From: Gracilariopsis chorda
Lineage: Eukaryota; Rhodophyta; Florideophyceae; Gracilariales; Gracilariaceae
Reading direction: 5' to 3'
NCBI GenBank assembly: GCA_003194525.1
Contig: NBIV01000041.1
Location: 1-64,000, forward strand
Length of the DNA: 64,000 nucleotides
Positions 1 to 11,704 of this stretch are shown here, one piece after another (position 1 is the stretch's first letter; each line of letters starts with the position of its first letter). The notes under the pieces are model-generated. The model saw nothing but the letters and a program-made list of their open reading frames with translations, made no database searches and was not told the origin of the DNA. The translations under genes were made by a program, and so were the position numbers.

Positions 1-134
1 ATCAATATGGAAGCGAAAGAATATGACGAAACACATACCTTGGCGTCAGCGGCTACTGAAAAGACGCACAAATGGATTCCCTTCCTACATCAAAGGATTT
101 GGTTGGTCTAAGGACTTATTATTGGAATTGGAGG
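1..134. other. Left-edge flank of element A, no gene assigned
   Basis: This stretch precedes the 5' LTR. A 36-codon open frame runs from base 1 to a TAA near 110, but it resembles nothing I know. The last bases (GGAGG) do not match the bases after element A's 3' LTR, and the sequence is not family-B DNA, so the two flanks of element A come from different sequences. Confidence 0.5.
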
Positions 135-941
135 TGAAGTGCAACGCCCTCAGGGAGGGATTCTTGGTACTTGAACGTTTCCCGATATTATCGGTTGTGT
201 AGTGTGTATATGAACTACGCCCCACTATGGTGGGTATGGACACGTGGGACACGGTTTTGGGTCAATTGGCGGTTGGCCACAGTAGTGGATGTTGCCACGA
301 AATGTGGAGTATTTCAGTTAATTTTATTTATTATTTTCACACCCATTTCTGGGAAGCTAGTACTTAGTGCGACGGCGCACTGCCGTCGCACCAGTAAACC
401 TTCCCCAACAAGGGACCCCAACCTGGGGAATTGGCTCTAGTTGTTACCGCTTGCGCGCGTACTCTACTCCTCCTCGGAGGGAAACGCCGTAAACCACGGG
501 ACATCTAACCCCCTTGCACATCTAAAGAAACCCATCACTGGGAGTATAATTGTTCCAATCATATTGGTGTTTCGCTCTGTATAGGGAGTCCTGTCCACCG
601 GCATTGCCGTATCTGCTCGTCGCTCTCGCGACCCACTTCGTCCTTCCTCTTTCCCCTTTTTAGGGTAGCACCTCCCGCTATCCGCGGCCCTCGTGTGCGC
701 ATCCGCTCACACCCCCCCCACTTACGTGGAAACATACCTCTACTGAGGATCACACCCCGCTCACGCGGATACCGATTCTTCGCCTTCACCTCCCTGCGCG
801 AGTCGCGACAGGTGTCCCTGGTCTTACAAACCGGCTTCGCCGTGACACCTCTGGGAGGGCTCTACCCAACTGGGTTCACCTCGTGAGAGGAAGATCCCGA
901 ACGTCTTTCGGTGTTTTTCCCCTTTGGGGCATTGCACCACA
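135..941 (+). repeat. Element A 5' LTR
   Basis: Starts TGAAGTGCAACG and ends GCACCACA. It is matched along its length by 10832-11640. It holds about twenty short perfect inverted repeats, for example CCCAC-TATG-GTGGG at 221-234 and three successive 4/4/4 hairpins at 718-729, 737-748 and 757-768, plus an 8-bp-stem hairpin GCGACGGC-GCACT-GCCGTCGC near 388. Confidence 0.93.
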
Positions 942-944
942 AAG

Positions 945-966
945 TGGTCTCCCGACCTAGAATCGG
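945..966 (+). other. Element A primer-binding site
   Basis: TGGTCTCCCGACC and onward begins three bases after the LTR end, where a tRNA 3'-CCA complement is expected. The same 22-base site, with one variant base, follows the LTR of both B copies, so families A and B use the same primer. I could not name the tRNA. Confidence 0.7.
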
Positions 967-1046
967 TTTTTGTTTTCCCTCTTACGAGGTTTGTTTTCAT
1001 TCACCGGAAGTTCCGTGATCGTTTCCCGTCGTAACGGTATTTTCTC

Positions 1047-3220
1047 ATGTCGAGAAATCCCTCCGACGCGGAGCCAGTGGTTACGCGTAGTCGCTCCCGC
1101 GACAACGCGGACACTTCCGAAGTTCGGTTCGTACCCCGTATCCCTATACGGACAAGTTCCAGCCGTGCTGGCGCCGCTTCATCGCGAATGATACCCCGAC
1201 CGGGAACCCCGGAACCTCCTTTTGCCCTCGTTATCACCCCCGCAGGGAATGCAGCATCGACTCCGGCTGTTGCCGCAGTGCCCCAGGCACCCCAGCCTGC
1301 TCCCGCTGTCGCGGCTTCAAGCCCCGTGGAACGGGCGATAACACCCCCCAGGGGACTTCCCTGGAATCCCAGGTCCGCGCTCTGTGGACCGCCCATGACA
1401 CCCTTGTAGGGAAACTAAAATCCCTCCAAGAGATGGTCTCGGCAACCCCCGTAAAGGAGGTCGCCGAGGAACTCCGTATTTTACGGTCTGACGTCAACTC
1501 CGTGTTGGAGAGTTTGGGACAACCCGCCGCCTTCATCGAAGGAGTTGAAGCCCGATTTGATCGGATTGGTGCCCGCCTGGAGACGCTGGAGCAGTTCGTC
1601 CTCATGGACAAACCATACCCCGGATGATCCGGTAAACGAGGCATCGCACAACGACCAGCTTGCTGGGAAGAAGAAACGCCGTCATCGACGGAAACACCAC
1701 CGGAAATATTCGGACTCCGATTCTTCGACATCGTCGGAATCATCCCGAAACCATTCGGTTAGCTCGAGCTCCTCGGACTCCGACTCGAAGGACGAGAAGC
1801 AAGGCTACTCCTCCCGCTCGAAGCGGTCATCGGCCACTGAAGGTGTGGTCCGAACCCGCCAGAAGGGGAGAAGACACCCTGGTCTCCGGGAATTGAAACC
1901 GACAAACCCGGATTACCGGAAGCTTTTATCATACCGGTACTACCGGCTTGAAGATTCGTCACTTGGACGTACGCCCCGTGGTACGGGAAAGGTGCGAGAA
2001 TGCATTAAGCGAATGCAGCTCTCGCTCCGCAACCAGTATTTTACTGGAGAGGACCCAGTCCTAGTACTGGATTTCCTATCCCGCTTTGTAGCGGAGGCCG
2101 ATATCCTCGGTATGAATGAGGGACAAGCCTATTTGGCTTTACCGTATTTCTTACGGGGAGTGGCGGAGGACCAATACACCTCTGTCAGAGGATCTTCTCA
2201 CGCCTCCGAGGGAGGAGTTACTTGCTGGCCGCAGGCTGTGCAGTATCTTCTGCGCTCCTACGCCACCAACACCGCTATTCAGCAGGCTACCTCGCTTTGC
2301 GAGATACACGCCAGCGTGCTGGAGAGACCGAGACCGATTACTCGGTGCGCCTTAACAAGGCTTTCCACAGATGTGGTAACGTATACCTCCGCTGGGGAGC
2401 GCAGTACCATGTTCATTGATGGTCTTGACCCGGCAATCCGGAGTTTAGTTACCCGTTATCGGGAGGTCAAGCGAAGGATCACCTACCTCGAGCTGGTCCA
2501 ACACGCTCGAGCGGAAGGGGATGCACTTCGTGCAAGAACTCCGAACAATCGGTCTAAATCCGCCAAGGCGTTGTTGCTGGAAAGCGAAGCTTCCTCTCTC
2601 CCGCTCACCGCGGATGGGAACCCTGGACAGAGATTTGATACCTTGTATTTAGCGCAGGGGGATGGTGTGTCGATACCCACCAGTGAGTTGCCGTCAACGA
2701 CGGAGATGACCCATGATACGGGAACAAAAGATCCCGTTCTATACGGTGGTAACAGTCGGGTTCAACCCCAACGACTCCCGTTTTCAAACGGTCAATCCCG
2801 TTATCAACGGCCTGGATGGACTGACACCCGCCCTGCGGTTCGCTTCTCCGATACTCGGAATAATAATCCGCGTTGTCGCGGTGCTGGCTCTCATTTGCCA
2901 CCTGTGCTATGCCCATGGCCATACCTCTCCTCATTGTATTTGTTCACTGAAGGATATGGCCAAGGTGGTGGCAAATTATGAGGCCCTCACTCCAGAGGAG
3001 AAACGTTCCGTCCCGACGGCTTCCTACCTCCGTGCTAAAACGGACTTTTTCCCACGCCCTACCACAGACCCCGCGTGCGCGGCAAGCTTCATACACCCCG
3101 ATTCGGGAGATCACGCAACCATCCGTTGCAACCCCCGCTTATGCGGATAGAAACCCCCGTCAACGGGATGAAGCACTCGTTGTCGAGGAAACCAACCCAC
3201 CGCCGAAGGCGGAAAACTAA
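1047..3220 (+). other. Element A gag-like region
   Basis: The first codons read MSRNPSDAEPVVTRSR, matching the family-B gag start MSRRPSSAEPVVTRSR. The region then encodes a coiled segment, a Ser/Asp/Lys-rich patch and a conserved helical core (YRYYRLEDSSLGRTPRGTGKV..., ...LRNQYFTGEDPVLVLDFLSRF) that aligns well with family B. This is the usual gag position and character for Ty3/gypsy elements. The region looks broken. Confidence 0.8.
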
Positions 3221-3467
3221 CTGAGAGAGTCTCCCCTTTGGGAGAGGCGTCCTCAAGAACGGGGCTGTTGGCGCCCGAGGCGTCCTCGCCTCGCTTCCCA
3301 GTGAAAGTCCTCTCGAGGAAAGGCACCGCTGACGCAAACTCTGCGCACCTCGGTGTGTTGCGTCGCCCGTGGATACGGAGTAAAAATCCCCGGATTCCCG
3401 GTAGAGTCTCGGTCTTGGCCAAGCGCAATTATAAGGTCTATGCCGACCTTGGCCTTGACCCCAGTTT

Positions 3468-6400
3468 ATGGTGAGGTTTCTCACCGTCCTGGATACAGGT
3501 GCAGGCCCCAACTTTGTTGTGGAATCATTGTTACCCCCGCTTGTGCGGTCGCGTATCCGCTCTGACGCGGTCCCCGACATTTTGGATGCGAACAACAATC
3601 CGTTACAAACGGTGGGCACAGTGGACCTCGTCGTGAGACTTGGTACCTCTGTGGTGAAGTTGGACTTCATCGTTTGCCGTTCATTGGCAGCACCAGTCAT
3701 ACTGGGATGTGATTACTGCGACAGATTTGTCGACACAATCAGGCCCCGCCTCAGGCGTGTAGAACTTGAAGACGGATCGTCGGTTCCGATTGTTCGCCAC
3801 CCGCTAAAGTGGTCCTCTCGGAAGCAAGTTCCGCTCCCTGCTGCGCAGGAACCACCGCCCGCGTCCCGCGAGTCCACCAAGCTCCGCGTCGCTGCCTCGG
3901 TTTCTATACCGGCTGAGTCCCAAGTCTGGGTGCAGGTAAATTCCCGTCAACACGGTCTTCGGGTTATACAACCCCTCGCCTCGTTGTACGAGAAATCCCA
4001 GCTGGCGCTGGCTAAAGGAATTGTCTCCATTTCCCCGGATGTCCCTTTCCGGATATTGGTTGCCAACCTTGGCAAACACCCCCAGTATCTGGTCAAACAC
4101 CAAGTAATTGGGAGTGTAACCCCCCATCCTATGGGAATGCTGCCAACAAAGATGACAGCCGCCGATGTACTCGGAGTTACCACCTCTTCTGAGGAGTTCG
4201 CCCCGCCGTCCGAAGACGTCAAGTCTAAGGAGGGGGAGGAAACCGCTACTTCAGCGCCGAACATACCGAGTAACTCGGAATTGCGAACCACACCTGTTCC
4301 GCAGGACCATGCTCCATCGAGCAATGACCGGATTGATCCGGAAAAAGCACTTGAAGCGCTGGACTTCAGCCACGTGCCAGAGTCGCACCGCGACAAACTC
4401 CGTACTATGTTACGGGAATTCACCACAATGTGGGATGGCTCGCTTGGCGAGATTGATGCAACGGAACACCGGATCGATTTAATCCACGGTGCGCGACCGG
4501 TTGCACAACCCCCTTACAGGGCAGGTCCGAAAGCTCGGGAAGAGGAGCAGTCCCAGGTGGACAAGATGCTCCGCGCAGGTGTGATTGAGCCCGCTCAATC
4601 ACCCTGGGCATCCCCAGTTGTACTGGCTTTAAAGGCCGACGGAACCTGGAGGTTCTGTGTCGACTACCGCCGGCTCAATGCCGTGACTGTTGGGGACACG
4701 TACCCCATCCCTCGTATGGACGAGTGCATTGACTCCCTTGGAGACGCCACCGTGTTCACGGCCCTTGATGCCAATTGGGGATATTGGCAAGTACCTGTCA
4801 GACAGGAGGATCGCGACAAAACCGCATTCCCCTGCCATGCAGGAACGTACCGCTTCAAGCGGATGCCATTTGGGTTAACCAACGCCCCCGCCACCTTTCA
4901 GCGTGCAGAAGATATTCTACTCAACCGCTTTGAGTGGCGGAGTTGTCTGGTCTACCTTGATGATATTATCATGTTCTCCAAGTCGTCGGACGACCATCTC
5001 ACTCACGTCCGAGACGTGCTGACCGTACTCCGCGATGCGGCAATTACCCTCAAGTTGAGGAAATGCGAGTTTTTCACAGATACTGTGAAGTATCTGGGTC
5101 ACATTATCCGTCCTGGACGGTTAGCAATCGAGAAAGCTCGAGTCAAATCCCTCGTTGAGGCGAAAGAACCCCGTACTCAAACGGAACTGCGCTCCTTCCT
5201 GGGGCTGTTCAACGTCTTTCGACGGTTTATACCGAACTTTTCGGATACTGCAGCGCCCCTGAACGCGTTGTTGCGAAAGGGGAACCCCCCAAAACTGGGA
5301 ACATTTACGCCCGAGCAATCGGAAGCCTTCAACTCCTTAAAGGAGGCTGTCACATCAGCACCAATCCTACATCTCCCAAAACTTGGGTTGCCATACTCCC
5401 TATATACGGACTCGAGCGACTACCAAGTCGGGTGTGCTCTTCTTCAAACCACCCCCGAGGGGGAACGACATCCAATTGGTTATTGGTCACGTTCGCTCAA
5501 TGTTCATGAGCGGAACTACTCCGTATCGGAGAAAGAGTGCCTCGCCGTCGTATGGGCGATGACCACTCTGCGCCCCTACCTTATGGGAATTCACTTCACC
5601 GTGTACACGGATCATTCCTCATTGAGGTGGTTGATGAATATCTCCGACCCGTCGGGACGCCTCATGCGCTGGAGACTCTGCCTCGCGGAATATGACTTTC
5701 AAGTCATTTATAAAAAGGGTGCGCAGAACACCCAGGCCGACGCTTTATCGTGGTTACCCACAAGTGGGGAAGCACTCCCAACGGAGGATGATGAAGTCCC
5801 ATGCTTCATGGCTATATACCCGGATGATCCGGAACATGCCGTCGAGGCTAGGCCAGAAACCTGGGACGAGGATGCTGATTTTGACGAACTACTCGCATCG
5901 CGAGATAAATCTGAGAACCCGTTACCGGGAAACTTTGTACCGGTATCACCGGAAGAAATGATCGGAGAACAATTCGGCGACCCATTCTGTACGAGAATTC
6001 GTGCCCGTATCAACGGTGGTGAAGATCTCCCTTTCGGGGTAAACGACAAAGGCTCCCTCGTAAGAAAGGTCGAAGCCCGCCCACAGATTGTGGTACCACA
6101 TTCCCTGCAATCGCGGGTGTTACATCTATCACACTACGCCCCCATTGGAGGTCACCCAGGTGGGAGGAAACTCTACCTAACCCTGCGAAGGGATTTCTAT
6201 TGGCCCGCAATGGCGGTGGATTGCTACGCAACTGTGCGGTTTTGTAGCGAATGCGCGAAGAATCGCGTCAAACTCCGCAAAAATGCGAAGAAGATGAAAC
6301 TATTCCCCGCAAGGGCGCCGCTCGAGTTTATTGCGATCGATATTCTCGGACCATTACTCACCACGAAACGTGGAAACAAGTTTCTACTTGTCATTACCGA

Positions 6401-7829
6401 CCGCTTTTCTAAGCTGGTACGGACTGTCCCTCTTCGGAGGATAACCACTCTCACGGTGGCCCAGGCTCTGGTGACGCACTGGATTTTTGTCTACGGTCCC
6501 CCTGTAGAGGTGCTCTCTGACAACGGTAAACAGTTCGTGAGCAAGTTCTTCCAGGATGTTTGTCGCATCCTGGATGTCAAGAACTTGTTCACGACTACCT
6601 ACCACCCCCAGTGTAATGGGCAAGTTGAACGGTTTAACCGGACGTTACTCGCGGCTTTACGTTCCTACGTTGCTGACCACCCAACGAATTGGGATCTCTA
6701 CGCTGATGCGGTAACCTACGCGTACAATACGCAGGTACACCGGACTACCGGAGTTTCGCCATTCGAGTTAGTTCTATCTAGAACACCCCCGCCTGTGGCG
6801 CTGGAACCCCAAGCTACCTTGTACAATTTCCCATCTGTGGGTATCTACCGGCAGCAATGGAAGCAATGGCTTTCCAAGCTGGTCCCCGCTGCGCGGAAGT
6901 CTATGGCACGGGCCCAAGCGGCTTACAAGCGGGATTTTGACGCTCGCTTGCGAGGAAAACCGTCCCCGATTCGGGCAAATAACTACGTTTTCATCAGGAA
7001 GAAATACTACAACCCGGAACGAGAGAAGCGTCACAAACGCTTGCCTGTGGCGGATGGACCCTTCAAGTTAATCTCTGTTAACACCGACACTGTTGTGGTA
7101 GAGATGGGGGACACGCACGAACGGATTTCCCGTGATCGTGTTGTCCTTGCCCCTCCTCCCTCGTCAGAGGTAGTCCTGGATCCAGGCAACCCCGTTTCTA
7201 CGGACTCCGCTACACCGGAACAATCCGGGAGTACTAGACCTACGGTAATACCGCACCCCAGCCGGGGACTCTCAGACCTACCGACTCTGTCGGACTCACC
7301 GCCTCAGCCGGGTAATTCGGGCCCCTCAGCGCCCGCCCCTACCACGTCTGCCCCACTGGAGCGCATCTATAACCGCCAGGCGGGGAATGTTATCCCTTAT
7401 CCCGCCGCTCCGTCTAAAGAGGGGGAGGAGAACACTCGTTTTCGAGGAACGATATCACCGTCGCAACGGGAAACACACCGTAACATACGGAACACTGACC
7501 GTGGAGCACGAGTATGTCACGCGACACTAATCCCCCGTTCCCGAGCAGTGCTGTGCAACAGGAACCAGACGCGCAGGCCCCGCAAAAGCGGCAAATACAC
7601 CGTTTGTCACTGGAAAACGAGAAGCCTCACTCCAATACCGCAGCGGCGGAAAGGCAGTCGCCCGATGCCTCGAAGCCGCCGTTGGCGGAAGTCCCCGCGG
7701 AAGCGGTTCAATCAGGTCGATCAGACCTGCGCCCTGCGGGGAAGGGGCGCCCAGATACGCCGGCCTCACAGGGGAATACCCACACCCCTCTTGGGGAAAA
7801 AGGCGGCCAAGCTGCAGTCGAAGCTTTAA
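3468..7829 (+). CDS. pol: Element A pol polyprotein (fossil retrotransposon)
   Basis: One long frame. In order: aspartic protease (VLDTGAGPNFV near the start), reverse transcriptase with LDANWGYWQVPVRQ and the catalytic YLDDIIMFS, RNase H (LYTDSSDYQVGC, VYTDHSSLRWLM), an integrase zinc domain (HYAPIGG...CSEC) and an integrase core (AIDILGPL, LLVITDRFSK, SDNGKQF, NGQVERFNRT). After about 7200 the product becomes Pro/Ser/Thr-rich. Domain order is that of Ty3/gypsy (Metaviridae). The protein would make cDNA and insert it into the genome. The family-B copies are clearly homologous but divergent. Confidence 0.93.
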   Translation: MVRFLTVLDTGAGPNFVVESLLPPLVRSRIRSDAVPDILDANNNPLQTVGTVDLVVRLGTSVVKLDFIVCRSLAAPVILGCDYCDRFVDTIRPRLRRVELEDGSSVPIVRHPLKWSSRKQVPLPAAQEPPPASRESTKLRVAASVSIPAESQVWVQVNSRQHGLRVIQPLASLYEKSQLALAKGIVSISPDVPFRILVANLGKHPQYLVKHQVIGSVTPHPMGMLPTKMTAADVLGVTTSSEEFAPPSEDVKSKEGEETATSAPNIPSNSELRTTPVPQDHAPSSNDRIDPEKALEALDFSHVPESHRDKLRTMLREFTTMWDGSLGEIDATEHRIDLIHGARPVAQPPYRAGPKAREEEQSQVDKMLRAGVIEPAQSPWASPVVLALKADGTWRFCVDYRRLNAVTVGDTYPIPRMDECIDSLGDATVFTALDANWGYWQVPVRQEDRDKTAFPCHAGTYRFKRMPFGLTNAPATFQRAEDILLNRFEWRSCLVYLDDIIMFSKSSDDHLTHVRDVLTVLRDAAITLKLRKCEFFTDTVKYLGHIIRPGRLAIEKARVKSLVEAKEPRTQTELRSFLGLFNVFRRFIPNFSDTAAPLNALLRKGNPPKLGTFTPEQSEAFNSLKEAVTSAPILHLPKLGLPYSLYTDSSDYQVGCALLQTTPEGERHPIGYWSRSLNVHERNYSVSEKECLAVVWAMTTLRPYLMGIHFTVYTDHSSLRWLMNISDPSGRLMRWRLCLAEYDFQVIYKKGAQNTQADALSWLPTSGEALPTEDDEVPCFMAIYPDDPEHAVEARPETWDEDADFDELLASRDKSENPLPGNFVPVSPEEMIGEQFGDPFCTRIRARINGGEDLPFGVNDKGSLVRKVEARPQIVVPHSLQSRVLHLSHYAPIGGHPGGRKLYLTLRRDFYWPAMAVDCYATVRFCSECAKNRVKLRKNAKKMKLFPARAPLEFIAIDILGPLLTTKRGNKFLLVITDRFSKLVRTVPLRRITTLTVAQALVTHWIFVYGPPVEVLSDNGKQFVSKFFQDVCRILDVKNLFTTTYHPQCNGQVERFNRTLLAALRSYVADHPTNWDLYADAVTYAYNTQVHRTTGVSPFELVLSRTPPPVALEPQATLYNFPSVGIYRQQWKQWLSKLVPAARKSMARAQAAYKRDFDARLRGKPSPIRANNYVFIRKKYYNPEREKRHKRLPVADGPFKLISVNTDTVVVEMGDTHERISRDRVVLAPPPSSEVVLDPGNPVSTDSATPEQSGSTRPTVIPHPSRGLSDLPTLSDSPPQPGNSGPSAPAPTTSAPLERIYNRQAGNVIPYPAAPSKEGEENTRFRGTISPSQRETHRNIRNTDRGARVCHATLIPRSRAVLCNRNQTRRPRKSGKYTVCHWKTRSLTPIPQRRKGSRPMPRSRRWRKSPRKRFNQVDQTCALRGRGAQIRRPHRGIPTPLLGKKAAKLQSKL

Positions 7830-8796
7830 GCCCTGGCTCGCAAGCACCGGAAACGCCTCCCGTCGTTGACGGAATCAAAGCCCCGCTACGGGGAATAATT
7901 TACGCCAACCCCCGCATCGCTGCGGCGAAGAACCGAGGAACTCGGGAATAACGCGCGCCATGGCACGCTCGAAACCGGTCGTACCGGACGCTGCTGCTCC
8001 TCACAGAGATGGTGCACTGCGCTCAGCGGCAATTCCCCTGAAAAAGGTGTCATCGGCACCTGCCCAGAACCCCCCAAAGGAAAATTTTGACCAAAATACT
8101 GGTGTACCGGAGTTAGCCCCAGGCAACCCGTCAGTAGCCGGGGACACCACGGCGTCACCGGAACGTATGGTGCAGAGCGCTCGTGCGCCTGGCAGGGAGG
8201 TGGTTTGCCACCCAATCACCGTGTCGCACGGGACCCCCCAGGGGATTGTGGAAATGCCGATCCCGCAGGAGCGGTCATCTTCCCGCAAACTCGCGGTTCG
8301 TGAGCTCAACCGCGAAGGCGGAGCCCAAGTCCCCCGCCGACTGGCGGTTCGCCCGGCCTACCGTGAAGACGGGAACAACGACACCCCAATGGGGAATGAC
8401 TTGCCGGGGAAAACCGTGACACCACACACCCTCTTGAGGGATATTTTCCCGCATGAGCAGCGGCCACTAGGACAGCGCACGGCAACGTCGGAGTTATCGC
8501 CGAACACCCTGCTAAGGGACATTATACCGCACAGCGGGCAGCCCCCGCAGGGAAGTACAACCACCACCCGGCACGGCCAGCAGGTCTACGAACGAGAGTT
8601 CGTAGTAGACCGACTTGTCGGACACACCTGGGACCAGGATGGTATTCTACAATACCGCGTCCGCTGGTACGGGTACGACCCCAGTGGGGATACGTGGGAG
8701 CCAATTGAACACCTCCCGCGGTCGCAGGTCCTGCGATACCACCGTCAAACCGGAACTGCAGCCCCAGCCACGCTGGTTAATGCCCAAGTTGGGTAG
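7200..8796 (+). other. Element A linker and chromodomain region
   Basis: About 1.3 kb encodes a low-complexity linker rich in Pro, Arg, Glu and Ser. It ends in a chromodomain-like module at about 8580-8760 (VYEREFVVDRLVGHTW...LQYRVRWYGYDPSGDTWEPIEHL). Chromodomains at the integrase C-terminus direct chromoviruses to modified histones. This stretch is the densest in mini-hairpins: I count about thirty perfect stems of at least 4 bp between 7200 and 8800. The coding frame is not continuous with pol in the present copy. Confidence 0.8.
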
Positions 8797-8932
8797 CGTT
8801 GCCGCGCGAGCGGAGAGCGAAAGGAAAGGATAACAAGGCAAAGTCCGTCGAAGACGGGGAACTCAACCGAGAAGCACCGTTCTAAACGGGAAAGTTTATT
8901 CAGGGGAGCAGCTAGCTCCCCACAATACTACA

Positions 8933-10774
8933 CTAAACTAACTGGCATAGCCAGGGAAAGAAGAACCAGGAAACTGGAACAGAGGTTTCACTCACCTCCA
9001 TCGTCCGGGGCGTAACCCCCAGCAAGGCGGTAGGCCAACGCGTCCGCCATGGTGGTGACATCCCCGATACCTCGGCAGCGCTAAGACCGGCACCCCGGAG
9101 GAAACGTGCGATGATTTCGTTTTCATTCGCCGTCACCCCGCTGGGGATAGAAGGTCCGGCACTTGCCACCGAAGGGTCAGCAGCCGGCTCGGCTGGAGAT
9201 GCCCCCTCTGGGAAAGCTTCCGCGCTAGCGCCGGTTTCCTCTACGTCCATCTCCCCGGGTTCTTCCGGTTCGTTATCGACCATTGGGTCATCCCCGCCGT
9301 ATGCGCGGTAGTAGTCGTCGGAATCGACGTACCCCACCGGGTGGTCTTCCAGCACATGCCGGGGCGTATCGCGAAGCTGGCGCGCCTCCTCGGAGGAAAT
9401 TTCCCGGAACTCCCAGGGATCGAAGTAGATAAAATCCCTCGCAAGGGCGGTGTTTCTACCGAGTCCCAGACCACCGGTGTTACCGCTACCGCCATCCAGA
9501 CGACCGCTTTGCTCCAGCGGGACCTCACTCTAGCTAACGCTGTCGATGTACCGAAGTAATTGGAGGACTTTTTCATTGTTGGCCTGGCCCCCAAGGGGGA
9601 TGCGAAGATCCAGGTTTCGGATCGCTGCACGCACACGCGGTTGAAGGAACCAGAGACGATACTGGTCGTACGCCTCGTTGAGGATATAAGCCGCACTGCG
9701 GGCCGCCCACTCCGTAACCACTACGGACCACAACCCCGACCGGGGATCCTGCATGAGCAGCGAACCGAGGTACGTAAGTACCGGCGGGAGTTCTATGTAG
9801 CACCCCCGGCAGGCTTCATGGAAGCGCCACCACTCGGGGAGTGCTACATACCGACCTAGTCGGTGAGGCGGCGCAATCCGCTCTATCTCCACGTTCTGAT
9901 ACGGGATAAAATACCCGAATCGGGATCGCCAACGCCGCTCGTAGCGGATGAAGTTTTGGAGAAAGTTGGACCGGTATTGCCGGGGAAGGTACCTGAACTC
10001 CGCCCGAATAATCGGTCGCTCCCGGCAAAGGGCCTCTTGCCGCGCTGCGGGGAAATTCCTCCAAGCGAGGGTCTCGAGGCGGAACAGGTTCTCGCCGTAC
10101 CCAATCTCCCCGCGAGTGCGGAAGTAGCTAACGTCGAAGCCAAACTCTGGTGGGACCGGTACATCGAATGGAGCCTGGCTCTGCCGTTGATACGCCATGC
10201 GCGTCAGCGCGGTCTGTGCCGCAGTGACGGTCTCGCCCGAGTTTCTTCGGAGGTGGTGACGCGGAATCGCAATCCGGTGACGCCAATCCCACGATGTGGT
10301 GACTGCTCTGGGCAGATCCCCCGGAAGGGTGTCTGAACCATCCGCATAAGCGGTGGCCAATCCCTCATTGAGGACGGCGACCAGGTGAAACCACGGGGCA
10401 AGGCGCAGGCGCGACGCGTGATTCCGATTCATCGGGTTGAGCCCCACCAGGGTGTTGTAAGTTGGCCAGTTGGACACCGGAGTGGTTCCGGAGGACACCA
10501 CCGAAGGTGGTAGTGCGAAGGGATGGTCGGCTGCCGCAGCCATATTCCCCGGTTGTACCGGATTTCGATCGCCCTGAGGCAGGGGAATTGACCGGAAACC
10601 GGTGGTGTATCGCCCAAGAAGTCTCGGCGGTTGGCCGTGGTTGTTGATATTGTTGTCGTCGTTCATTTTTCCCTTTTGGAGGGTGGCTGTTGTTGTCGTT
10701 TGTGTGCTTGATGACTCTGGTGCAGAGGGATTTACCAGAGAACCGGAGACAAAGCACGCGCTTTTATCACCCAT
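8933..10774 (-). other. Element A conserved antisense frame (aORF)
   Basis: Between the chromodomain and the 3' LTR the minus strand carries a long reading frame that begins close to the 3' LTR and reads towards pol. The best-conserved stretch (about 9600-10500) shares motifs with the family-B antisense frame: WDWRHRIAIP, ERPIIRAEFRYL, RSRFGYFIPYQNVEIERI, HEACRGCYIELPPVLTY, GLWSVVVTEWA and YDQYRLWF. I do not recognise the family and assign no function. The copy here looks broken. Confidence 0.75.
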
Positions 10775-10820
10775 TTTCGTCTGGGAATGCTCCGCGTCCG
10801 CGGTCGTTTTCCCGTCTTAA

Positions 10821-10831
10821 GGGGGGGGATA
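10821..10831 (+). other. Element A polypurine tract
   Basis: A run of G followed by ATA lies directly against the 3' LTR start (TGAAGTGC). This is the expected plus-strand primer position. Confidence 0.75.
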
Positions 10832-11640
10832 TGAAGTGCAACGCCCTCAGGGAGGGATTCTGGGTACTTGAACGCTTTCCCGATATTATCGGTTGTGTAG
10901 TGTGTATATGAACTACGCCCCACAATGGTGGGTATGGACACGTGGGACACGGTTTTGGGTCAATTGGCGGTTGGCCACAGTAGTGGATGTTGCCACGGAA
11001 AGTGGAGTATTTTAGTTAATTTTATTTATTATTTTCACACCCATTTCTGGGAAGCTAGTACTTAGTGCGACGGCGCACTGCCGTCGCACCAGTAAACCTT
11101 CCCCAACAAGGGACCCCAACCTGGGTAATTGGCTCTAGTTGCTACCGCTTGCGCGCGTACTCTACTCCTCCTCGGAGGGAAACGCCGTAAACCACGGGAT
11201 ATCTAACCCCCTTGCACATCTAAAGAAACCCATCACTGGGAGTATAATTGTTCCAATCATATTGGTGTTTCGCTCTGTATAGGGAGTCCTGTCCACCGGC
11301 ATTGCCGTATCTGCTCGTTGCTCTCGCGACCCACTTCGTCCTTCCTTTTTCCCCTTTTTAGGGTACCACCTCCCGCTATCCGCGGCCCTCGTGTGCGCAT
11401 CCGCTCACACCCCCCCCCACTTATGTGGAAACATACCTTAACTGAGGATCACACCCCACTCACGCGGATACCGATTCTTCGCCTTCACCTCCCTGCGCGA
11501 GTCGCGACAGGTGTCCCTGGTCTTACAAACCGGCTTCGCCGTGACACCTCTGGGAGGGCTCTACCCAACTGGGTTCACCTAGTGAGAGGAAGATCCCGGA
11601 CGTCTTTCGGTGTTTTTCCCCTTTGGGGCATTGCACCACA
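10832..11640 (+). repeat. Element A 3' LTR
   Basis: 809 bp, TGAAGTGC...CACCACA, matching the 5' LTR at about 97.6% by eye. The next base (11641) is already family-B sequence (CTTTCTTCC), so element A sits at or against B1. Confidence 0.93.
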
Positions 11641-11704
11641 CTTTCTTCCTTTCCACACCACAACCCGATTCTTCATTTCCTTCCTTTCCACCGCAGTGGC
11701 TTGC

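Larger units (their letters stand above)
135..11640 (+). mobile_element. Element A: Ty3/gypsy chromodomain LTR retrotransposon
   Basis: Two LTRs (807 and 809 bp, each TG...CA) bound an 11.5-kb element. Order on the plus strand: LTR, primer-binding site, gag-like region, pol (aspartic protease, reverse transcriptase, RNase H, H2C2 plus DDE integrase), a long proline/charged linker, a chromodomain, then a long antisense frame, a purine tract and the 3' LTR. Integrase after RNase H, together with a terminal chromodomain, is the chromovirus arrangement. The pol frame is long and looks close to whole; overall I see about three or four breaks, so it is a fossil. By eye the LTRs differ at roughly 19 of 808 positions (about 2.4%), which suggests a fairly recent insertion. 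No target duplication is visible. Confidence 0.93.
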
